This document shows positions 1 through 10,339 of a stretch of DNA of 64,000 nucleotides, piece after piece (the first letter of the stretch is position 1; the number at the start of each line of letters is the position of its first letter). The notes under the pieces were generated by a model. It was not told where the DNA came from, made no database searches, and was given only the letters and a program-made list of their open reading frames with translations. The DNA comes from Coprinellus micaceus (Eukaryota > Basidiomycota > Agaricomycetes > Agaricales > Psathyrellaceae): positions 558,001-622,000 of the forward strand of contig OX596343.1 of NCBI GenBank assembly GCA_951394405.1, read 5' to 3'. The position numbers and the translations under genes were made by a program.

Positions 1-2486
1 GCTGGCGAATGACCATGTCTCTCACTGTATAGGGATCAGTTATTTATCGCATTGTAACCCAAGTCGTGAAAAGATACGAACCACTTGCAATAATACCAGC
101 TGTTGTCGCCGCATCGGTGACGCTCGTGCAGAACACGTAAAACTTGCGGGGGTTCGGCGAATACTCTCTGTGGATTGCGGCGAACTTCCCTCGGAGGTCT
201 AGAATCGGTCAATCGAGGTAGAGGAGGTAATTCAAACGGCAGTCGCAACGTACATTTGCTGACACCGTCGAAGGTATTTTCTCGGTCTCCGTACGACCGG
301 ACATATTTCGCCAATCTACGAAATTGGGCAATCCGCGGAAGTCAGGTTGCAGTTCATCAAAACCCTAAGAATACCACAAAAAGACTCACCGAACCCCGTC
401 CTCGAGCTTCTTTTTGAGAATGTCGCACTTGTTCAGGAATAGAACGAGGTCGACGTTCGCCAGCAGCTTGTTCGAGCACACGTCTTTCCAAAGCAACACA
501 GAGTCCTCCTGCATGGGTGAAGAGAAGAAGCCTCGATGAGATATCGGATCAACCGTGTACTCGAGCGACGTACCAGGCGATTGACAGCTTTATCCTCAGA
601 AAGGGGTTGATCAAAGGCAGATATTGGAGCGAGGAAGATGATTGCATCCACGTCGTCGAAAAAGGGAACCCAGGTCGCTGAAGTGGGAAATGTCAAGCGC
701 ACGGTGAGATCAGGGCATATGGACCAGGGCTGAGGAGTACTCACGTCTCTGTTGAATCCCGGGTTGGAGAATACACATGCAAAACTAGTTAGAAAGGCGA
801 TAGCAGGTGCCGATTAAGGCAAGAAGTGCGCACCTGACTCCTACTCCCCCCCACATCGACGATGCGCCATTCCGTTCCACTGTCGCGGCCGGCTGAGATT
901 TCCATTTCGAATTTGTACTCTGACACGCCGACGGTTTTTAGTCGGGCCTTGAGTACGTCGTCTGCAAGAAGAAATGTCGGATTCCCGAACGCTCCGCACG
1001 GGGTATGATGCTTACCATCCGAAGGCATGAATTTGAGAGCAGTTACACGCTCGAGGTCATCCAAGAAGCTATGAAGGCGATGTCATTAGCAGGAAACTCC
1101 GGGCAAGGGGCGAAGTCTGGGAAGAATGAACGATAAGCAAGAGAATAGAGTACGTACAATCCAGATTCCTGTTCGAGCTTGATCTTCTTTCTTCTGAGGA
1201 CTTCTTTCACCAAAGGGTCTTCCCACAATTGAACCATTTCCTTCTTCAACTTGTGCAAGACAGCCTGGGGTTCGTCTTGAGTCTCCAAGCCAGTGTTTCC
1301 TGCGCTCATAGGGCGACCGTTTGATCCACTGCCACCGTACTCATTCCCACCGAAGCCTGGGTTAGTAACACGAGCCCTCGACAGGGCGCCCCGCCAACCC
1401 TGGCCCGGTCGAATAAAAATCTCCTGACTCCTGTAAGAGGCTTGCTGAACACCTGGAATGTAGGGGTTGCCAGGGGGAGCGAAATGTGTTGCCTCCTCCT
1501 CGTTCGGAGGGACGAGCTTGGCGATCAAAAGCTGTTCAATGTGTTTCAACGGTTGGAGTTTCTGTTTGAGAGCCTCGACGTGACCGCTGAGCATGAGCTG
1601 AGAACTGGAGTGGTGTATCGAGCGCGGGCTCCCATATTGGATGTCGGAATCCGAGTCAACCTCCGACTCCGGGTTAGAGGGCGCACGGTGGTGCGGATGG
1701 CGAGAGCTCGATGCATAGCTATTCGCGTAGTTGGCAGGCTGACGGTGTCGGTGTGGAGGCGACGATTGATGGTGGTACCTATGCGGTGCCCGGGAAGGTG
1801 ACCCAAACTGGATATCCGGGTCGGTGGTATCGATAGGCAACGATACGCCACCTTCGCCTGGGCTCTGACTACTGTTGCCATTCGACTGGCCGTTGTAATA
1901 GTCGGAATTCGGGAGAGGGGGTGGTAGCTGCGAAGTCGAGGGCATAGGGGGAGGTCTGGATATGCTTCGAGCACGCGATCTCGGAGAGGAAAATGGGGAG
2001 CTTGACGGGGAAATTGGAGACTCCAGTGCCTCCAGGATGATTCGGACGGAGCGAACAACGTTGAGCTGAATCACAGCTCTCCACAGTATTCTCTCTTCCC
2101 GGAACGCGGTGGGGGTGTATAGCCGTTGGAACTCTGCAACGTAGTTTCAACACACAAAACTTCGGAGACGATAGACACGTAAAACTCACGTCGTAGGGTG
2201 GTAGATTTGCCTAGACAGTCGAAAGTATGAGGCTCAATACGGCGCTGAACAACCTGCGACACACACCGGACTCGCTCTGCCCCAGCAACAGGAGCCTCAC
2301 AATACGCCTCTTCCTCCGTGCCTGTCGCTCAGCTTTGAGACTGGCATCGATCGCCTGGCTTATACGCTTGGCTTCTGCTTCTTTTTCGAGTCTTATCTGT
2401 CGCTGCTCGTCGGTCTCGTCTGGCGGTGGTCTCAGAACTTCATCGAGGGGGTCGTCGCTGGGTCGTATTCCCGCAGGAACGGGCAT
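1..2486 (-). CDS. Atypical G-protein alpha subunit, 3' end beyond the window
   Basis: Heterotrimeric G-protein alpha subunit, a GTP switch acting downstream of membrane receptors. Inferred exons on the minus strand: 2486-2267, 2210-2190, 2133-1158, 1068-1016, 961-834, 748-745 (4 nt), 677-574, 508-390, 315-254, 198-82, 24-1; the frame closes across every junction, giving more than 609 residues against about 350 for a usual G-alpha. Visible motifs: P-loop GQSESGKST, switch I ARLKTVG with its Arg and Thr, switch II DVGGS, NKCD, and TSVTD. A Ser/Pro/His-rich insert of roughly 250 residues sits in the helical domain. Oddities: switch II has Ser where the catalytic Gln normally stands, and the N-terminus starts MPVPAG and so lacks the Gly2 used for myristoylation. 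The start is the ATG at 2486; upstream in-frame codons offer only TTG. The family call is secure; membership of a basidiomycete-specific subgroup is from general knowledge. Confidence 0.93.
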
Positions 2487-2822
2487 CGTGACAAGTGGAT
2501 ATGGAGGGGAAGAAGGAAGAGTGCGGGTGGATTCAGGCACAGCACATTGAGCGTTACTCAACTTGTAGGGCCTTTAGAAGAATCAAAAGCCAAACTGACT
2601 TTCAATACCTTTCAACTCTATACTCCGTTTTCACCCACAATCTGGTCCAAATGTGCGTGCAAATTAGGGGAGGACATCCCCCTTTCGGGAATAATTCTTG
2701 ACGAACCGGCCCAATACAGTTTGTCTCGCTCGACTTTGGCCCGCTTTTCCCAAATACGGAGACGATACTCAGTCCGGGGCCAATAGGCGTTCCCAGGCAC
2801 CGAGGAACAATCACAATCATGA

Positions 2823-3362
2823 TCTCCTTCCGCCGCCGGGCTTGCCGTTGCCTCGAGGTCGCGCGCTGAGTGTCTACGGAGGATCAAGCGAATCCGAGAG
2901 CAGGAATTAGCCTTCCAGCGAGGAGAATGGGGCCTCGCTTTGCCATCTCCAATCCACAATGCCAACCAGATTGTGATTGATCTTAACCACAAGGTCAGTG
3001 TGATTGTAGCCACAAGGCAACAGGCGCCTATGACACCCAGGTCGCCGCTGAGTTACGACAACTGTACATCTCAAGCTGTGCGGTGGAACGTTACAACATG
3101 ATGCGCTCGTCGATAAAAACCTACCGAGCCTTCTCAATCTTTCCCGGTCCTAGCACACAAAAACCACGTTCGCCCCCCACTGGTGGATTTCGTCGCCGAT
3201 GTCGGAGGTGTAGATGAAGCGAGCGCTTGGCTCGGCCACGCGGCCTTGTTCGCTATCCCAACGTATATATTGCCCATAGTATGGGAATTGAAACTTCTTA
3301 CACCCGGCAAAAGACACGCCGGTTCACCTTGGAGGCCAAAGTCCCCCGAGACTACATGACTA
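2823..3362 (+). pseudogene. Decayed coding fragment of unknown family
   Basis: The plus strand has protein-like open sequence without a start codon: 2823-2993 (includes QELAFQRGEWGLALP), a plausible 47-nt GT...AG intron 2994-3040, then 3041 onward (includes LRQLYISSCAVERYNMM) in the same phase. Near 3145-3160 the reading must shift frame to continue into a stretch with a hydrophobic segment (HAALFAIPTYILPIVW) that stops near 3360. The lack of a start and the needed frameshift suggest a remnant rather than a working gene. I do not recognise the family. It could instead be chance open reading, or mis-modelled exons of an intact gene. Confidence 0.3.
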
Positions 3363-5883
3363 CCGTTCGACCGGGAAATGAAGTGAAAGCCAGGAGCAAG
3401 GGGAGCAAGGGCCGTGCGACATGAGCACTTATCTTTGAAATACTCAGACGTCACGATAAATAGCAAGATCCGAGGTAAGTGTAGGGACAGCGGCAGTGGC
3501 GGCTGCAACTCGCTGTTGGCAAGCCTCCTGAACTACTTCGGTTGCTGCAGCAGCCCAGCTTCATATTATTGGAACCCGATCAGAGTAATGTCTGGACGCT
3601 ATAAAATCAGGGTTATATATAATTCCAGATATTTTAGCCCGAAACGAGTAAATGACTTGTATTTAGAAAGATGCGCCCAAATGGCAAGTGTGTGAGGGGT
3701 CTTTGAGCCTCGAGGAGCCCACATCGATTGAGGGAGATAACTGACTCCAATACACCTCCCCCCCAGCATGCATAGGCTCTGGTATGGACCGGTGCTACTA
3801 CCGGATACCGAGACCAATGGAGTAATACAATAAGTAGAGTAAGCTATGAATTTGGGGGTCGGGTTATGGGCGCTAACGGATCATGCCTGGCAACGGAGGG
3901 TGCTCCCACAGCGGATAACGTCAGTAGTAACCCGGGCTAGGGGTGCAGCGACACGATTTACGCATAGGAAGCGACCATCGACTCGAATCATACTACTACT
4001 ACACACCCACACCACAAGATCGGTGATTGCGAGTCTCCGTCTGTCGCTCGCAAGAGTTGACTTACTCAGCCCGATGAGAAGAAGCAAGACCGAGTTTCTC
4101 GAATCCCTTGTGATTGCATTGTAGGGGAGAACTCGCCATAGACCCCACGCCTCGAGGTGGGTGCGCAGTTAAGACGCGATGTCATTCGAGAACAATTTCC
4201 GATGGAGTGTGCGATACGATGACAGCGGTAAATCAATACCTCCTAGACATTATCCATGAGACTCTGGAGGAGAGCAGCACCGACCACTGGCAGCGACCAC
4301 CCCTCGGCAATCCTCAATATCGACCGCCGACGTCCACACAGATACGCTTTTTAGCTTCGACCCAAATCCCTAACTCGGCAAGCGCCGGTATAATTATAGT
4401 CCTGCACTTGACCTCAGCTGCCCGAGAGAGGCGTATTTAGACTGTACCTGAAGGGCCAAAGCTCAGGACCCCCGGTTCCCGAACGGGAAATGGGCTGACG
4501 TATTGCGGAGCCGTTTAACCGCACCTTAGGGGTCACCAACCTCCTCTCGGGAGTCTTCGAAAGTCTCGTGCGCAGAAACACCACGCAATAGCGATCGTCG
4601 TGGCTTTCGCAGTGTACTTGACTTGGAGATTATGAGAAATATAGTTTTGTCTCTGAATTCGTCCCAAAGGCTGCCACATTATTTCGCAACCCGAAAAAAA
4701 CGACTCGTTTCTCCAAGGAATATGTTGAATGTTCCAGAAGGTGACCGGGGTGGACAGAGAGGACAAACACGTATCCACTCTGGACCCTTAAGGAAAGGAA
4801 TATCCTTCCCCTGAAGGATACATGGGCCACACACAGGCACACCCGCCGTACGTACAGCCACAACCCTGACTGACGTCCACAAATGTCCATGCACAGTCAC
4901 CGGCGCTGACTCGACGGCGTTGAGGGCCAGGAATGGCTTGGCCTTGTCTTGCCCTGGCGATCATGATTCATCCGCGCTTAGCCTTGGCTGAGGCCACCCT
5001 TAGCGCCAGCAGCGGCCTACCGAGCACCGACGATTCGAAGTTCTTGGCTGGAGGAGCTTGGGAAGGTCCTTCCGAAGGATCAGCGGTAAGCCGGGCATGA
5101 AGGGCCCATCATTGCTTTGAAGGGTCTCTGGAAATTACCGGCGCTTCGGTCCTGGCATCCTTTAATTAAATTTAGCGCCCGTGGGGCTCCCCCTGCCCCT
5201 TCTCCCCAGAAGTGAAACAAAAAGTAGAATCCACCGCACGCAGCATTCCTCACGAAACTAGGATACCGCCTACGCCGTATTGGCCTCCAACACTCCTTCA
5301 TTTCGACAAAATCAACCTGAAACGACGTGCGGATATTGATCTAGTCACCGTTCCCGGCCATTCCAGCTGTCCAGAGCGACAAAACATCAAATGAGTTGCT
5401 ATCGGTAACCGCAACGGCGACACGACATGACACCATGAAGCTGCCTTGAGGCGCCCCGACAAGCAGCCAGACGCACCCTCCTGCGGCCAGTTCGCACCTA
5501 GAGCCGACGCGACTTGCAATTATTCTGAGCCAGCTCAATCGAATTGTTAAGCCGGGAAGTTTGCGGTGGTACGCGGTATCAAGAGATATCATGGAAAGAT
5601 CCCTTGATGCCCCATTCTCCGCGTTTGGGACCATGCCGACGCATCCGGGATTGCGACGGCCTTCAAACGATAAATCTTCATAATACAGAGTCTCCCCATC
5701 TTCTGATGGTGCATCACCGCATATAGGAAGCCACATATAAGCAGGAGGCCTAACACAGTGGAGGACCGAGGAACGTTACGAAGATACGCCGGGGCAAGGC
5801 CCCAAGGGTGGGGCTAATTCCCTCCACTCAGTGGCGGCCATCCGAAAGCAACCATTCCCCGGCGATTATGCTTCACAGTGTAG
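3363..5883. other. Gene-poor interval
   Basis: About 2.5 kb with only short open frames on both strands, none with recognisable motifs, consistent codon use or plausible splice-joined partners. No terminal inverted repeats noticed. Confidence 0.5.
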
Positions 5884-6830
5884 GATGCCATCCCTGGACG
5901 AGAGACCGACGGCCCTGTCACTCTGACCTTAATCAGGCATCGCTACATGTGAGAGGCCGCGCCGTGAAAGGAGATTCGACGCTGCCAAGGATGAAGGGAC
6001 GCAAGGAAGGAACCCCCCGGATACCCAGACGCCGAGAAGCGATCTAATCCACAACGCCACAACCACGCTCAGCGCTGAGCATCCGAGAGCGCGGTAAGTC
6101 CTTTGCGACGAGCCTCCGAGCCTCACAAAGCATGATGCCGTCCCCGGAGAAGAGACTGACGGCCCTGTCTCTTCAACCTTCTAATCAGGCATCGCTGGGT
6201 GTGAGGGGTCGAGTCGTGAAGGACAGTCTGGCTTTTGGGATAGTGGCGGGAAGAAGGTCAAAGGTGCACCTTGGCGGGGATGTGGGTGGGAGTAGGACCC
6301 CCGAAAACTGAGGGAGAGCCCAGATCCTGGACCGGACACAAAAGCGACTTAGGTCCCGACCGGACATCTGAGGGAGTCGTCATTCGCGACCCGGCTCATC
6401 TAGAAACGCAACTAATCTCGCACGGCGGGGGCTTCATCAACGCGGGATGCCGTCCCCGGAGAAGCGACCGACAGCCCTGTCTCTCCAACCTTCTAATCAG
6501 GCATCGCCGCGTTGTGAGAGGCGCGTCGAGGAGGGAAGTCTAACGCTCTGTACAATGGCGTGAGGGAAGGAAGAGGCGTGACTCAGCGGGGTGGGAGGGG
6601 GGAGTGGATCTAATTCGAAGCCTTCGCGACCAAGCCCATCCGAGGCCGTCGCGAGCTACCCTGAATGACAGAGGCTTCACACCACAGGATGCCGTCCCCG
6701 GAGAAGGAACCGACGGCCCTGTTCCTCCAACCTTCTAATCAGGCATCACCGCGTTGCGAGAGGGCCTGTCGGGGAGGGAGGTCTGACGCTGTGGATGGTG
6801 GGCGAAGGGAAGAAAGAGATGTGGGGAACG
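5884..6830. repeat. Four copies of a hairpin-forming repeat
   Basis: Four copies of a conserved core lie at 5884-5941, 6134-6193, 6446-6505 and 6688-6747, spaced 250, 312 and 242 bp apart. Each core begins GATGCC and ends GGCATC, so the ends can pair. Inside lies a second stem with a 10-nt loop. In copy 2 this stem is GAAGAGAC/GTCTCTTC (8 of 8 pairs); in copy 4 it is GAAGGAAC/GTTCCTCC (7 of 8). Two positions change on both sides at once. Similarity continues about 45 bp past each core (GTTGTGAGAGG, then a GTCT..ACGCT block). No protein frame is shared. It may be a structured RNA repeat, a DNA hairpin element or a short satellite; the strand of any transcript is unknown. Confidence 0.75.
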
Positions 6831-8143
6831 AATAAGGGATGGGCGGTTTATATATGTCGGCGGGATGATTGTATGCTCGTGTTTTCATGCTCGATCGCGG
6901 GTGGCTTTTGGTCATCGGTCGACGCGCTGGTGGAAGTTCAAGACAAAGCCAACCAGTGACGGATCACCCGTTTTCCATCTCCGACTGCGATCAATGACGC
7001 AGACTCGATGGTAGCTCACTCTCGTCCCTCCTCTCGCGCACACGGAGCTTCAGTCTAAACGACTTCGTTGTTCATAGTATCTGCGCTATGATGAAGAAAG
7101 CTGCCATTGCCACAATCGTCGACCCTTCTGGGGCGCATGAAGGCTCCTTACCCTACTGGGCCGCCTCCTAAAACGTCGAGCGCTCTCATCCACCCCGTGG
7201 GTTGACCGACTGTTCATCTGGAATTATTCGTCTTCGAGGTGCGCGGGGGTGAGGATCCACACCGACCCACATCCCGCCGAGTGCAGATCAGTCGTGCCGA
7301 ACATACTGGGTGCTATCGTGCCATACTTGATCACCGATGACGATCGCCGCGGCCTGTAGAGGTAGGCCGTGTTGGACGGCGGGCGCTTAATCCCGTCTGC
7401 CAGGGAATATCTCCCTCGGAGAAATATTACAGGCTTCTGAACGCTGCTCCTGCTTATCCTATCAGTTTAGCTGGGCGTTAAAGGAATTTACGGGGCGTAA
7501 AGCAGCGATCCTCGCATCTCGCCGGGCTGAGGAGGGGCTTCCCCCGACCAACTAACATGCACTCCTTGACCTAGAAGCTCGTCTTAGGTTTGTACATGAG
7601 ACCCAATTGGGCCCTATAAAATATCATCGCACCTCAAACCGCTTTTCAATCCCCACGTCACTCGAAGGTGTGACCTCGTACTCTTCACCTCCACGTTATG
7701 CCGGGGTTGTGGTTGCCAACGACGATCGGCGCGGCTTTCGGTATAGGGTGGTGCATTAGAAGCAGGGCGTGGTGAAAGTCCACATGAGCCCAAACAACCA
7801 TGCAAGCCAAGGGTCTCCAAGGAGGTCTCCGCGACGAAATTACGGAACTTGATTTTTGTCAATAGCTTCTCGACGGCGATCGCTCCCCACCAAAACGTGG
7901 AGTCTGCTTCGAAAATCAATTTGATATTCAAACGAGGGAAACCTGGCCATACATTTCTATATTTATGAGCGTGAAACGAGCCAAGAGACCCAACTTCTGA
8001 TGCATCTAAACTTGAAGGCGATGACCGAGGTGGTTCTCGCCCGGAGAGAAGCCCAAAGCTCTTGTTCCGAGATCGTTTTCCCACCGCGAGGGCAACCACA
8101 CGCCTCTGCTCCATCCATCCTCTGACGTCTCCGGGATTCTAGG
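6831..8143. other. Gene-poor interval upstream of the secreted-protein pair
   Basis: A TATA-like TTTATATATG lies near 6847 but is followed by no convincing reading frame. A 166-codon ATG frame on the minus strand (7614-8114) has no recognisable features. Nothing else supported. Confidence 0.4.
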
Positions 8144-8152
8144 GTATATAAA
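8144..8152 (+). promoter_or_regulatory. TATA box of secreted-protein gene A
   Basis: TATATAAAG lies about 95 bp upstream of the ATG at 8246, a usual spacing for a fungal TATA promoter with a short leader. Confidence 0.65.
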
Positions 8153-8245
8153 GGCACCCTCAGTTACCCCACAGTCTTCAGAGGCTTCCAAGTGCTAACG
8201 TCCCTCCAAATATATTGCACACCCACCCCGACCATAGCGACAAAA

Positions 8246-8571
8246 ATGCGATTCCAACTCCCAGTCGTCGCCTCTGTCGCCCTCCTCTTCTCCTCCGCTC
8301 TCGCACAGACCGACTTCTGCCCCCAGGGAGAGGTCCAAATGTGCTGCCAGAACCTCCTTCCTGACTTCAACGTCGGATACTACTGTGCGACTCCAAACCA
8401 GTCATTCCCCTGCCAGAGCAGCAGCCCCGTCCTAGTTCCCATGTGCTGCCAGAGCTACGACCTGACCCCAAGAGGCGTAAGTGGTTCGCAAAACTCGATC
8501 TAGAACAGCCCACTGAATGTTGCCTGTTTGTATAGTATACGGGAAGCAACTGCACCCTCGTGTCGGCCTGA
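8246..8571 (+). CDS. Small secreted 8-cysteine protein A, hydrophobin-like spacing
   Basis: Exons 8246-8476 and 8536-8571 give 88 residues. The first 20 or so are a signal peptide (MRFQLPVVASVALLFSSALA, then QT), so the product should be secreted. The mature part has eight cysteines in the order C-CC-C-C-CC-C with spacings x7, x12, x8, x10, x14. This is the hydrophobin order, but the loop after the first CC is much shorter than in classical class I members. The intron falls just after Thr-Pro-Arg-Gly, and the last exon encodes only 11 residues. Gene B, 740 bp downstream, is a close paralogue with the same intron. Hydrophobin-like surface activity is inference; a cysteine-rich effector or wall protein is equally possible. 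Start chosen as the ATG heading the signal peptide. Confidence 0.85.
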
Positions 8572-9211
8572 GACGCGGAAGAAATCAAAGCACCCTCGCT
8601 TTGAACACAGATGGACGTGTCGGAATAGAATTATAGACTCTTAATCGTGTTAAATCCTATGGCGTGCCGTACATCCGCAACAGACAATGCGAACCAGCAA
8701 CGAACCACTCCCCGTCGCTCGAGCATCTGTCAGTGTGACACGGTGGTGGGCGGGTCCGCCCCGCCCTTCCCGAGAACTCGGTGAGGAATATACCCCATCT
8801 TGCCGAGGCACACATCGATGGTTCTGCAAAGCACGCCCCGTGCTGGCCAGCAACTGATCAAGACTGTCGTAGATGAATGGAGACCCAGCCAAGGGAGCCC
8901 TGGCAAGGGACTCTTATAGCTGGTAGCCATCTTTGACCTGATCATGAGTTCAGTTGACTTCACACCGACCAAGTGGGGTTGAAGAACAGCGGAGGAAGCC
9001 TCGAAAATCGAGCTGATTAGGGGGGCTTCCTCGAGGGTAGATCCCATTATGGAGGGCGGCAAGCAGGGGAACCATCGCCCCAAGGCTAACTCAAGTCGAC
9101 AGATACCCGCAAGATCTTCAAGCTCCGAGAGGCTTCCGCCGATGGGGAGCGGCAGGGATGATGCCCGTCGTCCCCATTCATTTCCTAACGGCCTGGGGAG
9201 AGCGGTCGTGG
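8572..9211. other. Spacer between the two secreted-protein genes
   Basis: Holds the 3' flank of gene A and the promoter of gene B. No further supported gene. Confidence 0.5.
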
Positions 9212-9219
9212 TATTTAAG
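9212..9219 (+). promoter_or_regulatory. TATA-like element of secreted-protein gene B
   Basis: TATTTAAG about 95 bp before the ATG at 9312, the same spacing as the TATA box of gene A. Confidence 0.5.
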
Positions 9220-9311
9220 GCAGGGTGAGTTGCCCCACACTGCCTCCCAACACCCTCGCCCCTACCACCGGCACACCTCTTTCACAACAACCGTCCTCTA
9301 CAGCAGCAGAA

Positions 9312-9626
9312 ATGCGGTTCCAACTCCCAATATTCGCGTCTTTGGCCCTCCTCTTCTCTTCTACTGTCGCACAAACGGGTTACTGCCCCGAGGGAGAGAC
9401 CCAGATGTGCTGCCAGAACCTCGTTCCCGACTTCAACGTCGGATATTACTGCGCCTCTCCCGACCAGTCGTTCCCTTGCCAACCCCCGCTCCTCGCCATG
9501 TGCTGCAAGAGTTATGCCTTGACCCCTAGAGGTGTAAGTTAACTTGGGCCGTCACTTGTAAAAACCGGGACTCACCACCTGTCTGTGTAGTATACCGGAG
9601 GCAACTGCACCCTCGTGTCGGTTTGA
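9312..9626 (+). CDS. Small secreted 8-cysteine protein B, paralogue of A
   Basis: Exons 9312-9533 and 9591-9626 give 85 residues with the same signal peptide pattern (MRFQLPIFASLALLFSSTVA) and the same eight cysteines. Spacing differs from A only between the fifth cysteine and the second CC pair (x7 instead of x10). The central block PDFNVGYYC and the tail NCTLVS are shared, and the intron sits at the same codon. The pair therefore arose by tandem duplication. Both have TATA-type promoters at similar distance, which fits strong regulated expression of a wall or surface protein. Function is inferred only from cysteine order and secretion. Confidence 0.85.
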
Positions 9627-10339
9627 AGTTGTCGCTGAAGGCGTGGGGGCGTTCTCGTGTTGTACACAAATATGGACATGTCGAAATATTAGGACACATG
9701 GAGAGTTGTCACCAAAAACTGACTGGAAAAGGGCGATATAGACCGGCTCTGGCTGGTTGAACGTCCACTAGGACCAAGAATTCGATTTCCCGAACGAACC
9801 GGCCAAGCCAGTCGAAGTTCCCGAGCAACCGTCAGTCCTGTTGGGTTGTCTCCAGGCACAACTCGAAAATGGGATACCTTGGCCTCCCGATAGCAGCCGC
9901 TCGACGCCACAAATTAAAGCACAGTCTGCAAACGCTGGTGGCTGACGTTTTGTTCATAGCGCTGATGATCTGGCCCTCGAGGCAGGCCACCCTCCTACAG
10001 CTCTGATATCGCATATTGGGAGAGCTGGACCTGGCACTTGGCAACGACGTTTAGTAAATTCGTCACTGTCATGAGCGGCGGCAGCCGCGAAGGCGACCTG
10101 GATGCAGATATTTTCACTTGAGAAACATGAAGGGACGCACAGAAAGATGTGAACGGGCAGATAACAACCCCTCCCAAATCGAGGACACTGAAAGGAGAGG
10201 GACTTCGGACACAGAGCCACCCGGTCCCAGCGGCCTACTTTCGGTTCCAAGACGTCCTTTTCGCCAGAAACAGCCAGAGAAAAGTAGAATCAGATTAACG
10301 GTATGAGTACAACGAAGAACTGAGCCAGTGCGTTCGCGT
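9627..10339. other. Intergenic interval
   Basis: Lies between gene B and the 3' end of SEH1, which converge here. Only short, unconvincing frames seen. Confidence 0.5.

Noticed and set aside
1442..2058. Open frames in other registers across the G-alpha insert
   Set aside because: Low-complexity coding DNA leaves other frames open; the G-alpha frame is fixed by flanking motifs and splice phases.
7614..8114. 166-codon ATG frame on the minus strand
   Set aside because: No motif, no splice partner, and it runs up to the promoter of secreted gene A; composition fits chance reading in GC-rich DNA.
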